Shown here: positions 32,305 to 40,526 of the stretch, in pieces
Layout of the letters: every line of letters starts with the position of its first letter
Position numbering within the stretch: the stretch's first letter is position 1
Program-made: the position numbers and the translations under genes
The notes under the pieces: generated by a model
What the model saw: only the letters and a program-made list of their open reading frames with translations
Databases searched by the model: none
What the model was told of the DNA's origin: nothing
Assembly (NCBI RefSeq): GCF_004784475.1
Contig: NZ_SRRT01000002.1
Span: 558,001 to 622,000 of the forward strand
Origin: Streptomyces bauhiniae
GTDB lineage: Bacteria > Actinomycetota > Actinomycetes > Streptomycetales > Streptomycetaceae
Length of the DNA: 64,000 bases
Direction: 5' to 3'

Positions 32305-35193
32305 ATGGCCTCCTCGCGTTCACGACGTCTCGTCCAGATCGTGGTCCGGTCATGCCGGGCCTGGCTTCCCACCCTTCCCCGGCACTGGCGGCGCGACGTG
32401 CGCGTCCCGATCGCGGTCGCCGCCGTCAGCGGGCATCCCGAGCTACTGACCCTGTGCCTGCGCTACGAGCCCGGACGCCGAAGAGCCGACGGCCCGGCTG
32501 TGCTGGAGCGGCTGGACGCCGGTCCGCCGGTCGACGGGGACTTCGAGGGAGCGGTGGCCACGGCCCTGCGCTGGGCGGAGGGCCAACCGGACTTCCCCTC
32601 CCGTGGCCGGATCACCTGGACGGTGGAGACGGCCGACGGGTCGCCGACGACGACGCCGGTCCACGGGGCGTCGGCCGGGGGCGCCTTCGCGGTGGCGCTG
32701 GCCTTTCTGTTCGGCCTGACACCTCTGGCCCGCAGCCGTCCCCGGGACCCGCGTGCGGTACTCAGCGCCGAGGTGGACGCCTTCGGGCTGCTCGGTCCGG
32801 TGGCCGGGATCGGACAGAAGGCCGCGCTGGTGGCGGGCTCCGACCACGCCCGGCTGCTCGTGGCGGGCGCCGACCACGAGCGGGCCCTGGCGGCCCAGTC
32901 GGGCGGACGGCCGGAAGCCGTGGCCGTCACCAGCGTGGCCGAGGCCGTCGGTGCCGCTCTGCTGCGCCGGCACCTCGTGGTGCCGGTGGCCTTTGTCGTC
33001 CTCATGGCCGCGACGGTGACGGGGACGTGGGCCGCCCGGCATGCCGCCGATCGCGCCGCCGCGCGCACGCAGGCACGGGTGGAGAGCCTGAGCGGGCAGG
33101 CGCGGGCGTACCACGGCTCGGCTCCGGACCGTTCGGCCGCGGCGGCGCTGCGGGCCCACGTCCTGGACCCCCGGTCGTCGACGGCCACCGCGGCGATGCT
33201 GTCGGCGGCCTACGGCGACCTGCGGCTGTCCGGTGTCATCGACGCCGCACACCAGGTGAAGGCCGTTCAGTACAGCCCCGACGGGCGTCTGCTGGCGGTG
33301 TCGTCGGGCAGGACGGTGACCGTGTACGGGTCCGGGGGCCGCAGCGTGCGCGCTCGCGTCGGCACCCGGGCGGGTTCCGTGACCGCCCTGCGCTTCACCG
33401 CCGACGGCCGCGCTCTCGTCCTGGGCACCGACCAGGGGGAGGTCCTGTACGGGCGGCTCGGCCGGAGCGACGAGATCGGCCTCCGGTCACTGCGCGGCGC
33501 GGGCCCACCGGTCCTGGCCCTGGCCACGGGCGACGGTGACCGGGTGGCGTGGGCCACCGCCGACGGCGTGGAGGCAGTCACCGGGACCGCGACCCCGTCC
33601 CCGCTGCGGATTCGCCAGGCGGACGCCCTGGTCACCTCCCTGGCCTTCCTGCCCGGCGGCCGACTCGCGGTGGGGCGGCTGACGAAGGGGAACGATCCCG
33701 CTCTCCAGGTCTATCCGGCCGACCGGGCGGGGGCCACGCCCCGGACGCTGCTGACCGCCAAGAAGGCGATGAGGCTGCTACGCAAGGACATCACGGCCAT
33801 GACCGTCACCGACAACGGGCGCTCACTGGTGGTCGGCGGGTCCCGGATCGATCTTCAGGTCTACGACACGCGCACCCTGCGGCTCAAGAAGAGCGTGGAG
33901 GTTTCCGGGTACGTGTATGCCGTGTCCGCGAGCACCGACGGGCACACCGTCCTGGTGGCGACGCGCGACTGGCCCCCGTACCGCGCCCCTCTCGACCTCA
34001 ACTCCGCGGGCCCCACCGTGACTTCGCTGGACCTGACCGGCGACGGGCGGGCTTCCGGGCTCGCCTACAGCAAGGCCACCGAGTCGCTCACCGCGGTCCT
34101 GGCCGTCCATCCCGTCACCGGCGCGCCGGCCGTGGCTTCGACGCCGTTCGAGGGCCGCAGCCGGGTGTTCCTCTACGATCCGCCGGTGCGAGCGGGTGCG
34201 CAGAGCCAGGTCGGAGCCGTCGTCGGTGACCCGGAGTTCCCCGACAGCGTCCTGGTGCTCCACATCGACGGCCGGCTGATCCGGTACCGAGCCCACGACG
34301 GGCAGCGCACGGTACTTCTGAAGGCCGCGTCGCAGACTGTCCTGGCCCTGGCGGTGGACGAGCGGAGCGGCACCGTCGCCCTGGGCGACGCCGACGGCCG
34401 TGTCACGCTCTACGACTATCCGGCGATGCGGCCGAGAGGAGAGCCGCTGCGCCGGGCGGACAGCCCCGTGTTCCGGCTCGCCTTCTCCCCCGACGGGCGC
34501 ACGCTGGCCGCGGGCGACTCGTCCGGTGAGGTGTACCTGTGGAACCTGGCGCGCCGGACGGCGAAGGTCGCCCGTGAGCCCCGGCCCACCCAGGACGCCG
34601 GCCCGGTGGGCACGCTCGCCTGGCGGCCGGACGGTACCCGGCTGCTCGTGGGACACCGGCTCGGGCGTGCGGAAGTGCTGGACCCGCGCACCGCGCGCAC
34701 CGTCGCGTCCCGCGACTTCGCGGCCGCCGGCACCGACGACGGGCTGGGCGACCTCGGCGCGGCCGTCCCGTACGAGGACGGCTACCTCGCCGGGTTCGGC
34801 GACGGACGCATCGCCAGGTACGGCCCCACGATCCGGCTGCGTGCCCAACTCCCCCAACGGCACGAGGCCAACGTCCTGGGCATCGCGCTGGCACCGGACA
34901 GGTCCGCGCTCCTGACCGTGAGTGCCGACCACACCGCGCTGCTGCAGCAAGTCCCGGACGGTACCGAGCTGTTCAGGGCAACCAGCCCGGAGGACGCGGA
35001 GCACGACGACAGCCCCTACGGCGGCGCGTGGACGGCGGGCGGCTTCACTCCGGACGGCGCGTGGGCGGTCCTGGGCAGCACCACCGGCCGCCTGACCGCT
35101 CTGGCCCTCGACAGCGAGGGACTGGTCCGGCGCCTGTGCGCCCTCACCGACGCCCGCACCGGGGCGGACGCGCTCTCGGAGGCATGCCGATGA
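32305..35193 (+). CDS. Lon-like (S16-fold) Ser/Lys protease fused to a membrane segment and WD40-type propeller
   Basis: A 962-residue protein. At residues 110-200 VHGASAGGAFAVALAF and FGLLGPVAGIGQKAAL match the catalytic Ser (S123 in GASAGG) and Lys (K172 in GIGQK) motifs of the Lon proteolytic domain, 49 residues apart (43 in E. coli Lon). There is no AAA+ ATPase. A single membrane helix lies at about 227-247 (VVPVAFVVLMAATVTG), followed by a helical linker. From about 310 to the end are repeated YSPDGRLLAV-, FSPDGRTLAAGDSSGEVYLW- and APDRSALLTVSADH-type blades of one or two beta-propellers. It ends with ATGA overlap to its paralogue. Confidence 0.8.
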   Translation: MASSRSRRLVQIVVRSCRAWLPTLPRHWRRDVRVPIAVAAVSGHPELLTLCLRYEPGRRRADGPAVLERLDAGPPVDGDFEGAVATALRWAEGQPDFPSRGRITWTVETADGSPTTTPVHGASAGGAFAVALAFLFGLTPLARSRPRDPRAVLSAEVDAFGLLGPVAGIGQKAALVAGSDHARLLVAGADHERALAAQSGGRPEAVAVTSVAEAVGAALLRRHLVVPVAFVVLMAATVTGTWAARHAADRAAARTQARVESLSGQARAYHGSAPDRSAAAALRAHVLDPRSSTATAAMLSAAYGDLRLSGVIDAAHQVKAVQYSPDGRLLAVSSGRTVTVYGSGGRSVRARVGTRAGSVTALRFTADGRALVLGTDQGEVLYGRLGRSDEIGLRSLRGAGPPVLALATGDGDRVAWATADGVEAVTGTATPSPLRIRQADALVTSLAFLPGGRLAVGRLTKGNDPALQVYPADRAGATPRTLLTAKKAMRLLRKDITAMTVTDNGRSLVVGGSRIDLQVYDTRTLRLKKSVEVSGYVYAVSASTDGHTVLVATRDWPPYRAPLDLNSAGPTVTSLDLTGDGRASGLAYSKATESLTAVLAVHPVTGAPAVASTPFEGRSRVFLYDPPVRAGAQSQVGAVVGDPEFPDSVLVLHIDGRLIRYRAHDGQRTVLLKAASQTVLALAVDERSGTVALGDADGRVTLYDYPAMRPRGEPLRRADSPVFRLAFSPDGRTLAAGDSSGEVYLWNLARRTAKVAREPRPTQDAGPVGTLAWRPDGTRLLVGHRLGRAEVLDPRTARTVASRDFAAAGTDDGLGDLGAAVPYEDGYLAGFGDGRIARYGPTIRLRAQLPQRHEANVLGIALAPDRSALLTVSADHTALLQQVPDGTELFRATSPEDAEHDDSPYGGAWTAGGFTPDGAWAVLGSTTGRLTALALDSEGLVRRLCALTDARTGADALSEACR

Positions 35194-38100
35194 CGGGAAA
35201 CGAGGCACCACGAGACGACCTCGTGGAGTGGACGGCTCTGCTGCGGGCCTGCGCCACGGAGCGCACCACGCTCTCGGCCACGGCACTGCCGGGCGCGGCG
35301 ATCGCGGACCGGCTCTGCCGGGGCGGGGCATGGCTGCGTGGCTGCGCCGCGGCCGCGCGGTCCGGCAGTCCGCTCCTGAACGGCTCACCGCTCACCGGAC
35401 CGCCCGAGGACGGCCCGGTCGCGACGGCGCTGCGTCTGCTGAGCGACAAGGGCCCCCCGCGTGCCCACCATGTGGCACGGGCGATCTGGCACGCGGCGCG
35501 GGCGGCGGCACGGCTGCGGGAGATCCCGGCCGGGGACGACGGCGGAGCCGGCGCCGACATCGCGGCGGCCGCCGTGTGGTGGGAGGCGGCGCGCTGCCCG
35601 GTCCCCGGTGACAGCGCCGAGCCCGCTCAGCTCGCCGGGGTGGAGGGGGACGCATTCCGCGAGACACACCCCGGACTGCCCTGGACACAGGCCGAGGACC
35701 TGGTGGAGCGCTGCTGGGAAGGACCACGCAGACGGCACAGGTCCGTCGCGGCCAAGGTGCTGGCCGCCGGTGTCACTCCGGACGGCGTGGCCGTCCTGAC
35801 CGTCGACCTGGTGCGAGACGCGGCAGAAGCCGTACTCCCGGACCCGGACACCATGCTGTTCAGTGCCGGTCTGGACGCCCTGGAACCGTCGCTGGCCGCG
35901 GCCTTCTCCTGGGCCAGGGCCCAGGAGAACTTCACCCGGGGGCACGGCATGCGCTGGCGGCTCGGCGGCCCGGACGGTGTCGCGGCCGCGATCCCCGACG
36001 GGACGGAGGTCGGCGGGGCGGCCGTGGTGGCTCTGGCCCGCGCGCTCGACCGCCGGCGCGGCAGCCTGCTGACCCGCGCGGGCGAGCATCCCCACGACGC
36101 GGACCCACGAGTCGTCGTCCACGCGGCCGTCCGGCCCCCCGCTCACCTGCACGCCGTACCCGCTCCGCCCGATGCCGTCAGGGACGCGCTCGCCACCGGG
36201 CATGTGCTGGTGTTCGCGCCCGGCGACGGGGCGGACTCCCCGCCGGTGGCCGCGGGGCAGCGCCGGCAGATTCGCGAAGCCGGCGACGTGACACAGGCGT
36301 TGCGCCGCTCACGCCGGCTGCCGCGCCGGTTCGTCGCCGTCGTCTGCGCGGCCACGGTGTTCCTCACCCTGGGCGGCTACTGGTTCGGGACCGAGAGCCG
36401 CGCGCGTGCGGAACGCGACCGCATCGCCACCAAGGCGGAGGAACTCGCCGACCGCGCGCTCCAGCGGGAGACCCGGCCCCCGGACCAGGCCCTCGTGAAC
36501 GCGCTGACCGCTCATGCGCTGGCACCGGACGCGGCCGCGAGTCGCAATGCCCTGCTGTCCGCGGCCAATCGTGAGACGTCCATCTCCAAGGTCGTCCGGA
36601 CCACCGTCCGGGGACTGCACGCCCTCGCCCTCGACCACGAGGGCCGCTACGTCGCGGGGATCGACTCCGAGCGGCGCCTGCGCGTGTGGGACACCCGCGA
36701 CGCGTCGCCGGTAGCGGTCCCGGCCGGGCTCCGTGATGCCGACGCGCTCGGTTTCCCGTCGAACGGCGGCGCCCTCGCCGTGGCCACGGATCACGGAGTC
36801 GCGCAGTGGGACCCCGCGCGGAACGCCGCTCCGCGCTGGCGCAGCGAATCCGCGGCGAGCGCGGTCGCCTACAGCTCCGACGGCGCCCACCTGGCGATCG
36901 GCGGCCGCGACGGGACCGTGGAAGTACAGGACACCGGCTCCACGGAGTCCGGCCGCCGCACCTCCCTCTCCGAAGGCGCGCCGACGGGTCTCGCGTTCAC
37001 CTCCTCGGGCAGCGTCCTGGCGATCGGCACCGCGAAGGCGGTACGCATGTGGGAGTGGCAGTCCGCGGGCCGCCCCGAGCGGTCCGCCACGGGCCTGGCC
37101 GCCCCCGCCCGGAACCTGCTGTACGCCGCGCCCTGCAAGTGCTTCTACGCCATATCCGGCGGCCGGCTCCTCGCCCTGGCCCCGGGTACGGCCAAGGCGG
37201 TACGCACACCCGTGGATCTGCCGTACCAGGCGATGATCGCCTACAGCTCGTCCCGCTCCTCCCTCTACCTGGCCGCGACCAACTTGATCGGCGTCTACTC
37301 CGCGGACCCGAAGAGCCTGGGCTCCGAGGACGGTAAGCGCTCCGTCGCCCCGGACTACCTGGCGGCCACCAACGGCGGACGTTCCGAGGTCGCGGTGAGC
37401 GGCGACGGACGCCATCTGGTGACGCCGTCCAGCAGTGGCGGCCTGGTCCTCTACAGCCTCGCGGACCCGGACACCCGATACCTGTACGTACTTGGCGCCC
37501 AACTCGTCGAGAGCATTCCGCGCACACCGGTACTGCTCTACGTCACCGGTGTCTACGGGCACGCCCGTATGGGGCTGTACGACCCGCGGACGCGCAAGGG
37601 TGCGAAGCGGCTGGTGGACATGGGTCCCGTGACGGGAAAGCAGCCGTCCGCCTTCAGCCCCCGGTCGCGGCTGGTCGCGGTGGCGAGCACCGACGGCCGG
37701 GTACGGGTGCGCGAGGTCCGACCCGCCACCTTCTCCTTCGGCGCGGCCACCGAGCTGACCGGACCGCCCGGCCAGAAAGCCAGGGTCACCGCGTTCGACG
37801 ACGCTCATCAGGAGCTCTACGCGGCGTGGTCCCGCGAGATCCGCGTCTATTCGGTGGCAAAGCCCGCACAGCCCACACGGCGGTACTCCATCACCCTGCC
37901 CGGCACGGAGCAGGTCATGGCCGTCAGCCCGGCACCGGGTCGCAAAAGCCTCTTCGTCGCCACCGACCAGTCCTTGTACGCCCTTCCCTACCGCGCGGGA
38001 CGGTACCGGTGGGCCGACCGCGTACTGCTGGCCTCGGGCGTCTTCTTCCAGGCGAAGGCACTGGGAGACGGCGGTGTGGTCGGCGGCGCCGTCACCGGCG

Positions 38101-38495
38101 CGCTGTCGGTCTACCGGCCGCGCGGCGGCGGCTGGTCCGAACTTCCGCTCGCCGGGAAGGCGGACACCATCGGCATCGTGCGGCCGTACGGAGACAAGAT
38201 CGTGGTCACGGTGCCCGAACACATCACCGTCTACGACAGCCGGTCCGGTGAGCAGATCATCGACATGCGGGAGCGGGGAATGGTGCCCAGCGCGCTGAAC
38301 TACGACGGCTCGTCCATCCGCACCTTCGAGGACACCTCTTCCGCCATCGCCTTCCCTCTCGGCGAAGCGGCCGTCCTGGCCCGGGCGTGTGCGCTGCTGG
38401 GCAGGAGCGTCCCCGGCTACGTCGCCGACGTGTGGCCGGCCGCACCGGCTTCGGTACGCGGTCGGCCTCTGTGCGCCCCCGGAACCGGCCGCTGA
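35190..38495 (+). CDS. Paralogue with degenerate Lon-like domain, membrane segment and propeller
   Basis: A 1101-residue protein; ATG 35190 overlaps the previous stop (ATGA) and is preceded by GGAGG at 35178-35182. The layout repeats that of its upstream neighbour. A soluble N-terminal part of about 375 residues ends in a region alignable to the Lon-like domain (IPDGTEVGGAAVVALARAL, where the serine position is E273, and no lysine at the second motif). A membrane helix follows at about 379-400 (FVAVVCAATVFLTLGGYW), then a linker with PDQALVNALTAHALAPDAA and a propeller-type repeat region. It appears to be a catalytically dead regulator or sensor partner. Its 3' end overlaps the opposing chelatase gene by 79 bases. 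Confidence 0.75.
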   Translation: MTGNEAPRDDLVEWTALLRACATERTTLSATALPGAAIADRLCRGGAWLRGCAAAARSGSPLLNGSPLTGPPEDGPVATALRLLSDKGPPRAHHVARAIWHAARAAARLREIPAGDDGGAGADIAAAAVWWEAARCPVPGDSAEPAQLAGVEGDAFRETHPGLPWTQAEDLVERCWEGPRRRHRSVAAKVLAAGVTPDGVAVLTVDLVRDAAEAVLPDPDTMLFSAGLDALEPSLAAAFSWARAQENFTRGHGMRWRLGGPDGVAAAIPDGTEVGGAAVVALARALDRRRGSLLTRAGEHPHDADPRVVVHAAVRPPAHLHAVPAPPDAVRDALATGHVLVFAPGDGADSPPVAAGQRRQIREAGDVTQALRRSRRLPRRFVAVVCAATVFLTLGGYWFGTESRARAERDRIATKAEELADRALQRETRPPDQALVNALTAHALAPDAAASRNALLSAANRETSISKVVRTTVRGLHALALDHEGRYVAGIDSERRLRVWDTRDASPVAVPAGLRDADALGFPSNGGALAVATDHGVAQWDPARNAAPRWRSESAASAVAYSSDGAHLAIGGRDGTVEVQDTGSTESGRRTSLSEGAPTGLAFTSSGSVLAIGTAKAVRMWEWQSAGRPERSATGLAAPARNLLYAAPCKCFYAISGGRLLALAPGTAKAVRTPVDLPYQAMIAYSSSRSSLYLAATNLIGVYSADPKSLGSEDGKRSVAPDYLAATNGGRSEVAVSGDGRHLVTPSSSGGLVLYSLADPDTRYLYVLGAQLVESIPRTPVLLYVTGVYGHARMGLYDPRTRKGAKRLVDMGPVTGKQPSAFSPRSRLVAVASTDGRVRVREVRPATFSFGAATELTGPPGQKARVTAFDDAHQELYAAWSREIRVYSVAKPAQPTRRYSITLPGTEQVMAVSPAPGRKSLFVATDQSLYALPYRAGRYRWADRVLLASGVFFQAKALGDGGVVGGAVTGALSVYRPRGGGWSELPLAGKADTIGIVRPYGDKIVVTVPEHITVYDSRSGEQIIDMRERGMVPSALNYDGSSIRTFEDTSSAIAFPLGEAAVLARACALLGRSVPGYVADVWPAAPASVRGRPLCAPGTGR

Positions 38496-39181
38496 TCCGC
38501 CGGCCGGTGTGCTTCGTCGTACCGCCGCAGCACCAGTTCCGCCACCGACGGGTGCGTGCCGAGAGGGGCTGACGTCCAGCGGGCGTCGGTCTGGGTCAGG
38601 GTGTGGGCGAAGTGGCCGGGGGCCAGGAGGTGGGTGGCCAGGGAGACTTCGGGGTGGCCGGAGTTGTGCCAGGCGGAGAGGGCTTCGGTGGGGGTCGGGC
38701 CCTCGCCGGAGGCGTAGGCGACGGAGACCGGGGCGTGCAGGTGGCGGGACAGGAGGCGGGCGGATTCCGTCGTGTCCGCTCTGGCTCGGGGGTCGGAGGA
38801 GCCGGTGGCGGCCAGGACGATGGGGGTGGCGTTCGGTGGGCGGCCCGCTTCGGTCAGGCGGGCGGCCAGGGCTTGCGCCAGGAGAGGGGACGGGCCCAGG
38901 GCCGGGGTGACCCGTACCTTGCCGGGGTCCGCGTCGGCGAGGAGGGCCGGGATGTCGGCGCGTACGTGGTAGCCGCTGGCCAGGAGGAGGGGGACGGCGA
39001 TCACCGGGCCGGGGAGCGCGGACAGCGCATCGGGTACGGAGGGTTGCACGAGGCCCAGCCAGGCCGGCTCGATCCGCAGGCCGGGGCGGAGGCGGCGGAC
39101 CTCGGCCAGCAGGGCGAGGACCGTGCGGACGCCCTCGGGGTCGCGGGTGCCGTGGGCGACGGCCAGCAGGGTGGCGGTCAT
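38417..39181 (-). CDS. Sirohydrochlorin chelatase (CbiX/SirB type) with displaced C-terminus
   Basis: A 254-residue chelatase. LLAVAHGTRDPEG holds the catalytic histidine near the start. VAVPLLLASGYHVRADIP (histidine of the second half), GSSDPRARAD and LLAPGHFAHTLTQ complete the two-lobed family pattern. It inserts iron (or cobalt) into sirohydrochlorin for siroheme, the NirB cofactor. Family similarity ends at ELVLRRYDEA. The last ~30 residues (RPADQRPVPGAHRGR onward) are read from the 3' end of the opposing propeller gene, suggesting the original stop codon was lost. The ATG overlaps the upstream nnaR stop by four bases. Confidence 0.88.
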   Translation of the reverse strand: MTATLLAVAHGTRDPEGVRTVLALLAEVRRLRPGLRIEPAWLGLVQPSVPDALSALPGPVIAVPLLLASGYHVRADIPALLADADPGKVRVTPALGPSPLLAQALAARLTEAGRPPNATPIVLAATGSSDPRARADTTESARLLSRHLHAPVSVAYASGEGPTPTEALSAWHNSGHPEVSLATHLLAPGHFAHTLTQTDARWTSAPLGTHPSVAELVLRRYDEAHRPADQRPVPGAHRGRPRTEAGAAGHTSAT

Positions 39182-40359
39182 CGGGGGCCTCCGTCGGGCT
39201 CTGTCGCCAGGCGGTAGCCGCGCTTGGGGACCGTACGGATTAGGCTCGCGTAGGGGCCGAGGGCCGCCCGTAGACGCGTCACCGCCGCCTCCACCGCGTG
39301 CTCGTCCGCGCCCCGGCCCGGCCAGACCCGGCGCAGCAGTTCGGGGCGGCCGACCACCCAGCCGGGGCGTTCGGCGAGGGCCCGGAGTACGCGGGCCGAG
39401 CCGGGCGTCAGCCATACCGCTTCGGCCGGGGCGTCGTCGCCGAGGAGCAGCGCGTTGCCCTGGAGGACCAGGGTGCGGTCGCCGGCCGGGACGAGGTGGC
39501 GGTCGCGGTCGGGGAGCGTGGCGGTGAGCAGGTGGACCATCGCTCCCAGTCTCCCTCGCTCGGGCCATACCGGCCCGGCGCCCACCTCCAGCAGCGGGCG
39601 GGCGCACACCGCGCCGACGCACAGCGGGAGGACGTCCGTACGCAGCCGTTCGAGGACCGTCTCGTACTTGCCCGCAGCCTCGGCGTGCTCCAGGAAGGAG
39701 GTGATGGCCGGTGCGGAGGTGAACAGCAGGGCGTGCACGTCGCCGCGTGCCGTGGCCTCGGCCAGCCGGCGCACCGGCTCGGGGTCCAGGGGCGGCGCCC
39801 AGCGGTACACCGGGACCTCCACCACCTCCGCGCCCCGTTCCCGCAGCGCCGAGGCCAGCCCCGGCAACGGCGCCCCGTGCTCCTGCACCGCTACCCGCCG
39901 CCCCCGCAGATCCCGGGCGAGCAGCCAGGTGCGCAGCTCGTCCACCGCCTCCGAGGCGGGCGAGTACGTCTCGGTCGTGCCGCAGGCCCGTACCGCGCCC
40001 GTCGCCTTCGGGCCCCGTGAGAGCACCTCGGCGTCGCGGCAGGCGGCGGTGAGGGCGGCGCCGTAGCCCCAGCCCTCGGCGGCGCTCATCCAGCCGCGCC
40101 AGCCGACGCCGGTGGTCGCCACCACGTAGTCCAGCGGGGCGGCGAGGCACCGCTCGGTGGCCGCCCGCAGTGCCGCGTCGTCCTCCAGCGGCACGATGCG
40201 CAGCGCGGGCGCCTCCATCACCCGCGCCCCGCGCCGGCGCAACAGCGCCGTCAGCTCCTCACGCCTGCGTGCCGCCGTGACGCCCACCGTGAATCCGGTG
40301 AGTTCGGCGGCCGTCTCCCTGGTACCGGCCTTCATGCCCCGAGGCTGCGGGGGCGCCAT
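39178..40359 (-). CDS. nnaR: NnaR: uroporphyrinogen-III-synthase-like domain fused to a winged-helix DNA-binding domain
   Basis: A 393-residue fusion. Residues about 20-270 form a HemD (uroporphyrinogen-III synthase) fold: GFTVGVTAARRREEL, YVVATTGVGWRGW and VHALLFTSAPAITSFL. The last ~100 residues form an OmpR/PhoB-type winged helix (GWVVGRPELLRRVWPG, AVEAAVTRLRAALGPY, VPKRGYRL). In Streptomyces coelicolor such a protein, NnaR, works with GlnR to activate nitrate/nitrite genes. Its location divergent to nasA fits exactly. A HemD activity serving siroheme is possible. An alternative start is ATG 40335; neither start has a strong ribosome site. Confidence 0.85.
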   Translation of the reverse strand: MAPPQPRGMKAGTRETAAELTGFTVGVTAARRREELTALLRRRGARVMEAPALRIVPLEDDAALRAATERCLAAPLDYVVATTGVGWRGWMSAAEGWGYGAALTAACRDAEVLSRGPKATGAVRACGTTETYSPASEAVDELRTWLLARDLRGRRVAVQEHGAPLPGLASALRERGAEVVEVPVYRWAPPLDPEPVRRLAEATARGDVHALLFTSAPAITSFLEHAEAAGKYETVLERLRTDVLPLCVGAVCARPLLEVGAGPVWPERGRLGAMVHLLTATLPDRDRHLVPAGDRTLVLQGNALLLGDDAPAEAVWLTPGSARVLRALAERPGWVVGRPELLRRVWPGRGADEHAVEAAVTRLRAALGPYASLIRTVPKRGYRLATEPDGGPR

Positions 40360-40390
40360 GTCGCGGCTGTTGCCCGGCGATCACGTCCCG

Positions 40391-40416
40391 GTTACCGCAA
40401 CGGGCGTCCGTGTTAC
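40391..40416. promoter_or_regulatory. Possible GlnR-like site in the nnaR/nasA divergent promoter
   Basis: Two GTTAC elements (40391-40395 and 40412-40416) lie 21 bases apart in the gap between nnaR and nasA. GlnR sites use gTnAc elements repeated every 22 bases with GaAAc half-sites between; those half-sites are poor here. Location is right, sequence match is weak. Confidence 0.3.
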
Positions 40417-40526
40417 GGAAGATGTCCTCTCCCGCACACCCCTCCGCCGGGCCTGTGCGCGTCCCGTACCGTACGGGCAACGCGGGCGAGCCTCGGCGGA
40501 AACGGCGGCGGGCCAGGCTCGTCGCC

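Noticed and set aside
27985..38495. NLR/STAND-type ATPase within the caspase operon
   Set aside because: Propeller and caspase proteins often accompany STAND ATPases, so Walker A (GxxxxGK[ST]) and B motifs were looked for in all five proteins. None was seen.
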